DNA from: Lachnospiraceae bacterium UBA3866
Lineage (GTDB): Bacteria; Bacillota; Clostridia; Lachnospirales; Lachnospiraceae
Assembly: GCA_002392345.1 (NCBI GenBank)
Contig: DGGU01000036.1
Span: forward strand, 1-36,311
Reading direction: 5' to 3'
Length of the DNA: 36,311 bases
Every line of letters begins with the position of its first letter. Within the stretch, counting starts at the first letter, position 1. Shown piece by piece: positions 24,883 to 30,692 of this stretch. Position numbers and translations under genes: made by a program. The notes beneath the pieces were generated by a model that had not been told where the DNA came from, did no database searches, and was given only the letters and a program-made list of their open reading frames with translations.

Positions 24883-24930
24883 CGTAGGGGTGAGACCCCA
24901 CATGAATAACCTGCCACATGGCAGGTTATT
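24883..24930 (+). terminator. Two hairpins after the PotD-like gene
   Basis: CGTAGGGGTGAGACCCCAC (24883-24901) forms a small hairpin with the CGTAGGGG core of the repeat family. AATAACCTGCC/GGCAGGTTATT (24905-24930) is an 11-bp stem with only a weak T tail. The AACCTGCC...GGCAGGTT stem recurs at 26307 and 32791. Confidence 0.6.
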
Positions 24931-24948
24931 ACTATATAAAAATAAATA

Positions 24949-25404
24949 ATGTTAATAGAACAAGATGTAACAAAAGAATATATTGATAATGCCACTCCTC
25001 AAAAAGGCAGGGTCTTATATGAAAGTGGTTATAATTATATAAGCCATGCTGATGAAATTAGTATAGCTGAGTGGCTATATAATAATTTTGGAGGCAATAT
25101 AATTTTGCTTTCAGAAAATAATAAGCCATATGGGAAAAAGTATTCTGACTATGAATGGAATGGTAAATATTGGGAATTGAAAACCTTAAAATCAGAAAAT
25201 TCTGTAGATAGTGCAGTAAGAAAAGCTATAAGTCAAATATATGATAATCCGGGTGGCATAATTTTAGATTTTGAGAAAAATCTAATAAATATAAAAAAAG
25301 TAGAAACCCTAATTAAATCTCGTATTGAATCAAACTGTCGTTTTAAAGTAGATGTAATAATAATAACAAATACAAAGATTCTAAAGATAATAAGGTACAA
25401 ATAA
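24949..25404 (+). CDS. Orphan CdiA-type nuclease toxin domain (PD-(D/E)XK fold)
   Basis: A 151-residue protein that looks like the C-terminal toxin end of a polymorphic toxin (CdiA C-terminal tRNA nuclease type). It begins with the linker block found before such domains (GRVLYESGYNYISHADEI, AEWLYNNFGGNIILLSE), then the nuclease core: Asp67 in DYEWNGK, Glu76 and Lys78 in WELKTL, a helix SAVRKAISQIYDNPGGI and LDF. These residues fit a PD-(D/E)XK metal site. No export signal or delivery domain precedes it, and no ribosome site is visible before ATG, so it may be a cassette fragment that is expressed poorly or not at all. No clear immunity gene is next to it; the following small genes are of other types. 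Confidence 0.65.
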   Translation: MLIEQDVTKEYIDNATPQKGRVLYESGYNYISHADEISIAEWLYNNFGGNIILLSENNKPYGKKYSDYEWNGKYWELKTLKSENSVDSAVRKAISQIYDNPGGIILDFEKNLINIKKVETLIKSRIESNCRFKVDVIIITNTKILKIIRYK

Positions 25405-25405
25405 A

Positions 25406-25453
25406 ATAAGGGCGTTGCACCCCCGCCATTACCGGCAGAGGCCCAGCCCTTAT
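25406..25453 (+). terminator. Imperfect GC-rich inverted repeat after the nuclease gene
   Basis: ATAAGGGC (25406-25413) pairs with GCCCTTAT (25446-25453); inside are a C-rich stretch and GCC/GGC arms around ATTAC. It may end transcription or be a structured RNA element. No T run follows. Confidence 0.4.
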
Positions 25454-25523
25454 GTAATTATTATAGCAGAAATAAAACTTTTGTCAAATTATATTTAATT
25501 AAATGTTGAAAGGAGTTAAATAA

Positions 25524-25838
25524 ATGTATCGATTAAAAACATTATTATTTGCATTTATCATAGTAATCAGTACGGTATTCCCAAGTTTAGCCGCAAAGGA
25601 ATATTATGTGAAATTTATGCCACATGATTATAGCAATTGGATTTGGCAAGAACTTCCAAATGTGACATCCTGCAAGAAGACTTCGGATGGATCTCAGTAT
25701 ATAATTAAGTATAAAGGTGAACCAGAACCAAGGATTATAGGGACAAGGCTAGGTAAAGATGCAAGAGAATATGATTCATCAAAAGAAAAAGATCTGATCA
25801 TGACTATTGGCGTTGACAATGTGCTGATTTTTGAATAA
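25524..25838 (+). CDS. Small secreted protein, unknown function
   Basis: A 104-residue protein with a signal peptide (MYRLKTLLFAFIIVISTVFP, cleavage near SLAA). ATG follows AAAGGAG. The mature part of ~80 residues contains two Trp, one Cys and a YIIKYKGEPEPRIIG strand pattern. I do not recognise the family. It ends 10 bases before the next gene's start and so is probably co-transcribed with it. No motif suggests an enzyme. An envelope or exported role is inferred only from the signal. Confidence 0.6.
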   Translation: MYRLKTLLFAFIIVISTVFPSLAAKEYYVKFMPHDYSNWIWQELPNVTSCKKTSDGSQYIIKYKGEPEPRIIGTRLGKDAREYDSSKEKDLIMTIGVDNVLIFE

Positions 25839-25848
25839 GAGGAATGAT

Positions 25849-26301
25849 ATGGAAGAATTGGTAAAAAGCGAACTTGCACAAAAATTATTTAGAGAGGGAT
25901 ACAATTGCTGCCAATCAGTCTTTGGTGCATTCGCTGATGAACTTGGACTTACGAAAGAAAAGGCGATGAAGATTGCATCGCCATTTGGTGCTGGATTTGG
26001 AAAACTTAGAGAAGTATGCGGGGCGGTAACCGGCATGTGCATGGTTGCAGGTTATATGAAAGGCTACACAAACCCAACCGATAAAGAAGGCAAGATTGCG
26101 ACTTATAAGTTAGTTCAAGATATGTGTAATGAATTTAAAAAAGAGCAAGGTTCATACATCTGTCGCGAGATGCTTAAGTTAAAACCTGGTGAAGACCTAC
26201 CTGAACCAGCAGTTCGTGATGAAAATTATTATAAGAGTCGCCCGTGCTTAAGTGCATGTGCTCTCGCAGCAAACATTGCTACAAAATACATTTTTAAATA
26301 A
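25849..26301 (+). CDS. C_GCAxxG_C_C family redox-type protein
   Basis: A 150-residue protein with the C_GCAxxG_C_C family pattern: GYNCCQSVFGAF, then CGAVTGMCMVAGY, then a conserved CREML and RPCLSACALAA near the end. Such small cysteine-rich helical proteins are common in anaerobes and often lie beside redox genes; the cysteines are thought to bind a metal or cluster, but no role is proven. ATG 25849 is six bases after AAGAGG; the longer frame from TTG 25831 overlaps the previous gene and is less likely. A strong terminator follows immediately. Confidence 0.85.
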   Translation: MEELVKSELAQKLFREGYNCCQSVFGAFADELGLTKEKAMKIASPFGAGFGKLREVCGAVTGMCMVAGYMKGYTNPTDKEGKIATYKLVQDMCNEFKKEQGSYICREMLKLKPGEDLPEPAVRDENYYKSRPCLSACALAANIATKYIFK

Positions 26302-26302
26302 T

Positions 26303-26330
26303 AAAAAACCTGCCACACGGCAGGTTTTTT
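26303..26330 (+). terminator. Bidirectional rho-independent terminator
   Basis: AAAAAACCTGCC and GGCAGGTTTTTT with an ACAC loop form a perfect 12-bp stem with its own A and T tracts. It begins just after the C_GCAxxG_C_C stop. Confidence 0.92.
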
Positions 26331-26340
26331 ATTTAATAAA

Positions 26341-26400
26341 AGTGTGTTAATTTTACTAATAGTAAAAAAATAATTATGTGACACAAAATCTTAATACACT
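26341..26400. repeat. Inverted repeat AGTGTGTTAA/TTAATACACT
   Basis: AGTGTGTTAA (26341-26350) and TTAATACACT (26391-26400) are inverted with one mismatch, enclosing a TTTACTA/AGTAAA dyad. It stands at the boundary before the toxin-type genes. Origin unknown. Confidence 0.4.
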
Positions 26401-26426
26401 TTTAATACCTTTTATGTCGAAAAAAC

Positions 26427-26455
26427 TTGATTTCATGTAGTTGTAATAATATAAT
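26427..26455 (+). promoter_or_regulatory. Promoter for the DUF4417 transcript
   Basis: TTGATT at 26427-26432 and TATAAT at 26450-26455 with 17-base spacing, upstream of a structured leader and the DUF4417 gene. Confidence 0.65.
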
Positions 26456-26482
26456 ATGAGTATTACTGGATGCAATAAAAAA

Positions 26483-26572
26483 ATCACAAGCCTACTGCGA
26501 ATAGGACTTGTGATCATAAGATCTGATATGCTATGTTGCGACACATATATATCTTTTTTAGTATAGCATATC
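26483..26572 (+). ncRNA. Two-hairpin leader before the DUF4417 gene
   Basis: Hairpin A (26483-26514): ATCACAAG-CCTA, loop of seven, TAGG-a-CTTGTGAT. Hairpin B (26525-26572): GATATGCTAT with ATAGCATATC, ten perfect pairs around a 28-nt loop. Neither has a clean T tail. With the promoter upstream, this is a ~180-nt structured 5' leader; it resembles no RNA class that I know. Confidence 0.45.
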
Positions 26573-26645
26573 TTGGTCTTATTATCAATAAAAACCTTAA
26601 TTTTAATAAGAAATTAAGAATTAGTAACAGAAAGGAGACTTAGAT

Positions 26646-27317
26646 ATGAAGAATATCAGATACCAAAAGGATCGTGCAGGTTGCAAAGATGTTTTTAAGG
26701 CATTTTTAGTAAAAAATGCTAGATATGAAGGCGAGTTAGAAATACCTGTAATAAAAGGTATAAAGAGTGTTCCTAATAAAGTCATATCTTTTATAGATGC
26801 TATGAAGAATAGCACAAAAGATTTTAACCAATGGGTGCATTTCTACATTGATGATTTTCATTTTATTAAAATATGGAATAGACCAAAAGACTTTATTGAA
26901 AGACTAAAAAAATTTAATGGTGTTATTTTACCTGACTTTAGTGTTTATAGGGATATGCCACTTGTAATGCAATACTTTAATATTTATAGAAGCAGAGCAA
27001 TTGGTAATTATCTGCAGAGCAATGGTATTAAAGTAATTGTCAACATAAGATATGGTGATGAGCGAACTTGTGAATGTGCTTGTCTTGGTGCTCCGCATAA
27101 ATCAATTATTGCAATAGGAACTAATGGAACAGTAAAAAATGTGATTGACAGAAGCTATTTAGATAATGGTTTCGATTATATTGTAAATGAGTTGGAGCCT
27201 AAAACAATAGTAGTTTATGGTTCTATAACAAAACATATACGAGAAGTGTGTGATATCAAAAACATTAGGATAATTAACTTCCATAGTGAGCAATATGAAA
27301 GATACAGAGGTAACTAA
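26646..27317 (+). CDS. DUF4417 family protein
   Basis: A 223-residue protein matching DUF4417: the block GVILPDFSVYRDMPLVMQYF, then YRSRAIGNYLQSNGIKVIVNI, YGDERTCECACLGAPHKSII and the near-C-terminal VYGSITKHIR. DUF4417 proteins occur in phages, plasmids and genome islands and have no established function; the fold and conserved Asp, Glu and Cys residues hint at a nucleotide- or nucleic-acid-acting enzyme, which I cannot confirm. AAGGAG is nine bases from ATG. The next gene, a toxin-tail protein, begins one base after its stop. It has its own promoter and leader. Confidence 0.85.
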   Translation: MKNIRYQKDRAGCKDVFKAFLVKNARYEGELEIPVIKGIKSVPNKVISFIDAMKNSTKDFNQWVHFYIDDFHFIKIWNRPKDFIERLKKFNGVILPDFSVYRDMPLVMQYFNIYRSRAIGNYLQSNGIKVIVNIRYGDERTCECACLGAPHKSIIAIGTNGTVKNVIDRSYLDNGFDYIVNELEPKTIVVYGSITKHIREVCDIKNIRIINFHSEQYERYRGN

Positions 27318-27318
27318 G

Positions 27319-27639
27319 ATGGGAGCTGGAGTATATGGTGGGTTTGGTAGCACAAAAGGATTTAATGGAGCAGATTCAAAAGATGTAGGAAAAGTTGATA
27401 AAATAAAAACAACACATGATTTACATTCAGTACCAATGAAGGGTGACCCTAATTCAGTTTCAAAAAACTACAAAAATGGTAAGTTAGATAGTGAGAGATA
27501 TTATGATAAAAATGGAAATCCTTATTTAGATATTGATTATAGTAATCATGGAAATACTAAAATGCATCCAAATGTGCCACATCAACATAAATATAAGAAT
27601 GGTAAAAGAGTAAAGAAAGGAGAGAAGATTAACAAATGA
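27319..27639 (+). CDS. Polymorphic-toxin tail fragment (PHQHK-type C-terminus)
   Basis: A 106-residue protein from ATG 27319, chosen because GAGG lies eight bases upstream; earlier in-frame starts overlap DUF4417. The first 35 residues are Gly-rich. The rest, RYYDKNGNPYLDIDYSNHGN then HPNVPHQHKYKNGKRVKK, matches the C-terminal ends of phage head-associated (MuF-type) and other polymorphic toxins in Clostridia. It has no delivery domain or signal. A 25-nt piece of its 3' end (27595-27619) recurs with one mismatch at 28277-28301. The following 81-residue gene overlaps its stop, the usual toxin-immunity layout. Activity is unproven. Confidence 0.6.
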   Translation: MGAGVYGGFGSTKGFNGADSKDVGKVDKIKTTHDLHSVPMKGDPNSVSKNYKNGKLDSERYYDKNGNPYLDIDYSNHGNTKMHPNVPHQHKYKNGKRVKKGEKINK

Positions 27640-27881
27640 GCAGAGATGAATTAAAAAAATTAGTAGATGAAGGTCACGAAATTGAGTTTAATTATAATGG
27701 TAAAAAATATTCTATTACATACGGTGAGTTGAATGGTAAGGAAGTAATTTCATTTTGTGAATTTTATAAAGAAACAACAGAAGTTGATACCTTTGAAAAA
27801 CTGTGTGAAGTAAAACGAGATGGTAAAACTGTAATTGAAATGATGAATTCAATAACGGAAAAGGATATGTGGATTTATTAG
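27636..27881 (+). CDS. Small acidic protein, candidate immunity gene
   Basis: An 81-residue acidic protein (MSRDELKKLVDEGHEIEFNY... with IEFNYNGKKYSITYGELNGK beta strands and FCEFYKETTEVDTFEKLCEV). It overlaps the toxin-tail gene by four bases (ATGA), which is typical for immunity partners. I do not recognise a named family with confidence, though small proteins of this pattern are common beside polymorphic toxins. Its last bases overlap the start of the frameshifted relic that follows. Confidence 0.6.
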   Translation: MSRDELKKLVDEGHEIEFNYNGKKYSITYGELNGKEVISFCEFYKETTEVDTFEKLCEVKRDGKTVIEMMNSITEKDMWIY

Positions 27882-28055
27882 ATAAGAGACATTCAGAGAC
27901 TAAGAAAACTGAATATGGAATGAAACATGTATATAAAATTAGCCTTGAAGGGAAAAAAGGGTAAAACGGTTACTGCTAATGTTCTTGTAGCCATTCAAAA
28001 AGACAATGGAAGGATAACACATAAAATCGTAACAGTATATCCTGATAAAAAGTGA
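27869..28055 (+). pseudogene. Frameshifted DUF6883-like toxin remnant
   Basis: Two frames read together resemble the C-terminal half of DUF6883-type proteins. Frame one (to TAA 27962-27964) gives DLLDKRHSETKKTEYG, then KHVYKISLEGKKG. Frame two, one base on, gives GKTVTANVLVAIQKDNGR and THKIVTVYPDKK, ending TGA 28053-28055. The break lies in an A6-G3 tract (27953-27961), so a single-base slip could restore it. The N-terminal half of the domain is missing. The DUF4926 gene follows, a frequent neighbour of such domains. Confidence 0.55.
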
Positions 28056-28065
28056 GGTAAATATT

Positions 28066-28260
28066 ATGAATGAATTGGATAGTGTTAAATTAAATAAGGA
28101 TTTTCAAAATATTTCAAAAGGAACTGAGGGTACAATTGTTCATAAATATAACAATGAGAATTTTGAAGTAGAATTCTTTGATAAAAATGGCGATACTATT
28201 GATGTAGTTACAATCAGCAAAGAATATTTAGATTTGATTGAAAAATATAATGATAATTAA
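28066..28260 (+). CDS. DUF4926 family small protein
   Basis: A 64-residue protein matching DUF4926: LDSVKLNKDFQNISKGTEGT, IVHKYNNENFEVEFFDKNGD and a final VTISKEYLDLIEKY. The fold is an SH3-like beta barrel by family knowledge. DUF4926 genes often sit beside DUF6883 genes, and the pair is thought to be a toxin-immunity or accessory couple (inference). Here the partner is a frameshifted remnant directly upstream, 10 bases away, so the protein may have outlived its toxin. A GAGG ribosome site (about 28055-28058) overlaps the remnant's stop. Confidence 0.8.
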   Translation: MNELDSVKLNKDFQNISKGTEGTIVHKYNNENFEVEFFDKNGDTIDVVTISKEYLDLIEKYNDN

Positions 28261-28270
28261 ATAAAAATTA

Positions 28271-28668
28271 ATGAACAAGAATGGTAAAAGGGTAAAGAAA
28301 GAGCGGTAAGTGGGAAGTAATAGAAACTATACCTTGCAAAGAATTAGATAAAAAATTAAAATTTGTATCAGAGATTGATCGTGAACTAAATGAATCCACC
28401 GCAGTAGAAAAGCTTAAAAAATACATCTCTGAAGTTCCTGTAGCTGATAAGAATAAAATAGTTGAATACTTGTATAAAGGCAAAATTGAGCTTATGCGAA
28501 ATAATAAAAAAAACGACATTATTGATAGTGAGGCAGGTGCAATAGGAGCAGAAATATGGAGAACCGATGGGGGTATATAAGTGGAGTTCAAGCTTGATTT
28601 ATTATTTTGTAAACTACAATCTACGGTTATCCGCAGAGTTCATTAATTATGTTAATAGTAGAATATAG
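28271..28668 (+). pseudogene. Broken toxin-tail and immunity-type gene
   Basis: Three frames read in series. Piece 1 (28271-28309) ends KNGKRVKKER, a copy of the toxin tail at 27595-27619. Piece 2 (28296-28580, no ATG) reads GKWEVIETIPCKELDKK, then TAVEKLKKYISEVP, KIVEYLYKGKIELM and EIWRTDGGI. Piece 3 (frame of 28576, to TAG 28666-28668) continues YKWSSSLIYYFVNYNLRLSA with EFINYV. The joined protein resembles an immunity-type protein seen beside polymorphic toxins in Clostridia. A base loss near 28571-28577 and loss of the start explain the breaks. Confidence 0.5.
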
Positions 28669-28707
28669 TTCGTATTAATATTTTACTGTGGTGAAGAGCC
28701 CTATAAA

Positions 28708-28731
28708 AATGGCCAGTAGGCCATTTTTTTG
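28708..28731 (+). terminator. Rho-independent terminator
   Basis: AATGGCC and GGCCATT around an AGTA loop, then seven T. It ends the toxin-remnant region and separates it from the restriction-modification leader. Confidence 0.85.
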
Positions 28732-28732
28732 A

Positions 28733-28761
28733 TGGAAAAATAAATACTTATGTAGTATAAT
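28733..28761 (+). promoter_or_regulatory. Promoter of the mod-res leader
   Basis: TATAAT at 28756-28761 is clear; the -35 (TGGAAA, 28733-28738, 17 bases away) is weak. The predicted start near 28768 coincides with the first base of a 17-bp stem of the leader RNA. Confidence 0.55.
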
Positions 28762-28767
28762 TATTAA

Positions 28768-28927
28768 TGCTAAACATATCTAGAGCGTATACCTATGTCT
28801 CATAGGAGGCGCATTTTTCTATTGTAAAAATGTGAGCTTTCCTCTTATGGGATTCTAGGTATGTTTAGCAACGGACTTAGAGGCTCACATTTTATCGCAG
28901 CTTCTAAGGAAGTTGCGATTTTTATTT
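28768..28927 (+). ncRNA. Structured leader RNA with terminator upstream of mod
   Basis: Arm 28768-28784 (TGCTAAACATATCTAGA) pairs with 28854-28870 over 17 positions with one wobble. Inside is CCTATG-TCT-CATAGG (28792-28806). A competing stem joins AAAATGTGAGC (28827-28837) to GCTCACATTTT (28883-28893) and would enclose the 3' arm of the first stem, so both cannot form as simple nested stems. A terminator follows: ATCGCAGCTTC/GAAGTTGCGAT with TAAG loop and a T tract (28894-28927). The mod ribosome site GGAGG is at 28938-28942. This could be an attenuator or a separate ~160-nt RNA. No known class recognised. Confidence 0.6.
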
Positions 28928-28946
28928 GTAAAAATGTGGAGGCCAT

Positions 28947-30692
28947 ATGTCTACAATACATTTTGAAACAACAAGAGAAAGTCTGATAGAAGATATCAAA
29001 AGAAGATGTGATGATAAAATAATTGAGAAATCAAATGCTGATTTACTTATCAAACTTATTAATAATGCAGAAGATTTAAATGAAGCAATTAACATAGCCG
29101 CACTTGGGACTACATATAAAAGAACAGGTTTCCACTTTGATAAAAGGCTTGAGAAGATGACAAATACTATTAAGTATTTTAAAAAAAATAATGATTTAAG
29201 TTTTTCTGATATAAGAGTGAGTGGTAGTAAAAACTGTAAGGAAGAGTCGCACGATGACAAATGCAATGGCGAGATACACGAGGATAATCGTAAGGGCGAG
29301 CTATGCGAGCCCCATAAATTAATAATTGGCGATAACTATGATGCCTTGCAAAATTTGCTTATAGAATATAAAGGAAAAATAGATGTTATATATATCGATC
29401 CACCATATGGGAAAGATAGTATGGGAGAGTTTGCTGACACTAATTATGATAATGCTATAACAAGAGATAATTTACTTTCCATGCTTTATAATAGACTTAT
29501 GCTTGCAAGAGAATTAATGAGTGATGATGGAGTTATATTTTGTAGTATCGATGATAGAAATCAGGCTTATGTGAAATGCCTTTTTGATGAAGTGTTCGGC
29601 GAGACAAATAATATCACAACTTTTCATTGGGAGAAGACACAACACTTTGGACGTCAAAAAATTAATTTTTATTCAAACTGTGAATATATATTATGTTATG
29701 CAAAACAAGTTAGGATAGCTTCAATAAAAGAACTATTGGTTGAAAAATACAATGAAAATTTAACAGATGCACCATTGTATAATGCTTCAAATAATGAAAA
29801 ACAATTAATATTTCCAGAGCAGAGTGTTAAATTTAATATAAAAGACGGAATATATACTGAATCAAATAGTAAAGATTATATTTTAGTTAAACCTGTTGAA
29901 GTTAAAGAAGGAACAAATTTTAATAAATTAGTATTAAAGTTTAAATCTCGTTGGGCACAAAAAACAGTTGATGAGGAGTATTCTAAAGGAACAAAGTTTT
30001 GGATTAAAAGTGATAAATTTTCTATTAGAACAATATATAGCGATGAAAAAGAATCAAATATTTCACCTAAAAGCTTAATATTTACAAATAATAATAATCC
30101 ATTAGTTGCTGTTAGTAGGTATAATGAAAAAGTAGGCACAAATGAAAATGCTTCAAAAGAAGTTGAAGAAATTTTAAATGGAAAATATTTTGAATACCCT
30201 AAGCCAGTCTCATTGATTAAATATTTAATATCATTGATATATGATTATGGAGTCGAAGCGTATAGAGATGATTTAATTATATTAGACTTTTTCGCTGGTT
30301 CAGGCACCACGGGCCAAGCCGTTCTTGAGATGAACAAGGCAGATGGTGGAAACCGACAATTTATACTCTGTACAAATAATGAAAAAACAGATACTACGCC
30401 TAATGGTATAGCTTATGATGTAACTTCAAAAAGACTTAAGAGAGTCATGACAGGGAGTTGCTATGATGGTAATAGTGATTTTGAATGGATAAAGAAAAAC
30501 GAAGCACTTGGTGGAAGCCTTTTAGTATATGAGATAGATAGTGTTGATAATTCATCAAGAATTAAAGGTAGGACAGCATTTGAACTTATTGATGAGACTT
30601 TATATGGAAAAGAAAAGTTTAATAATATTCAGAATAAGATAAGATGGGTATGTGAAAATTTTGAACATACTCAAAAAAGCGAGGAAGGATAA
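28947..30692 (+). CDS. mod: Type III restriction-modification DNA methyltransferase (Mod)
   Basis: A 581-residue beta-class N6-adenine methyltransferase. Motif IV DPPYG is at 151-155 and comes before motif I, FAGSG at 449-453 (LDFFAGSGTTGQAV), the beta order of Mod proteins. The region between (~225-430) is the target-recognition domain; its DNA looks more AT-rich by eye than the flanks, as expected for a swapped domain. N-terminal residues 1-90 match Mod N-termini. Residues 98-124 are three nine-residue repeats (KEESHDDKC, NGEIHEDNR, KGELCEPHK) coded by 27-nt units, the last being a GGGCGAG palindrome. It overlaps res by one base (TAATG). In type III systems Mod recognises a short asymmetric site, methylates one strand and guides Res. 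Confidence 0.93.
   Translation: MSTIHFETTRESLIEDIKRRCDDKIIEKSNADLLIKLINNAEDLNEAINIAALGTTYKRTGFHFDKRLEKMTNTIKYFKKNNDLSFSDIRVSGSKNCKEESHDDKCNGEIHEDNRKGELCEPHKLIIGDNYDALQNLLIEYKGKIDVIYIDPPYGKDSMGEFADTNYDNAITRDNLLSMLYNRLMLARELMSDDGVIFCSIDDRNQAYVKCLFDEVFGETNNITTFHWEKTQHFGRQKINFYSNCEYILCYAKQVRIASIKELLVEKYNENLTDAPLYNASNNEKQLIFPEQSVKFNIKDGIYTESNSKDYILVKPVEVKEGTNFNKLVLKFKSRWAQKTVDEEYSKGTKFWIKSDKFSIRTIYSDEKESNISPKSLIFTNNNNPLVAVSRYNEKVGTNENASKEVEEILNGKYFEYPKPVSLIKYLISLIYDYGVEAYRDDLIILDFFAGSGTTGQAVLEMNKADGGNRQFILCTNNEKTDTTPNGIAYDVTSKRLKRVMTGSCYDGNSDFEWIKKNEALGGSLLVYEIDSVDNSSRIKGRTAFELIDETLYGKEKFNNIQNKIRWVCENFEHTQKSEEG
29237..29313 (+). repeat. Three 27-nt units inside mod ending in a GGGCGAG palindrome
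   Basis: Units begin near 29238, 29265 and 29292. The third holds CGTAAGGGCGAGCTATGCGA then GCCCC, a close relative of the repeats at 15488 and 23672; units one and two are degenerate copies (for example GGCGAGATACACGAGG). The reading frame stays open. Confidence 0.65.

Noticed and set aside
28768..28927. Retron or T-box RNA
   Set aside because: No reverse transcriptase gene is nearby, and no T-box consensus or aminoacyl-related gene is present.
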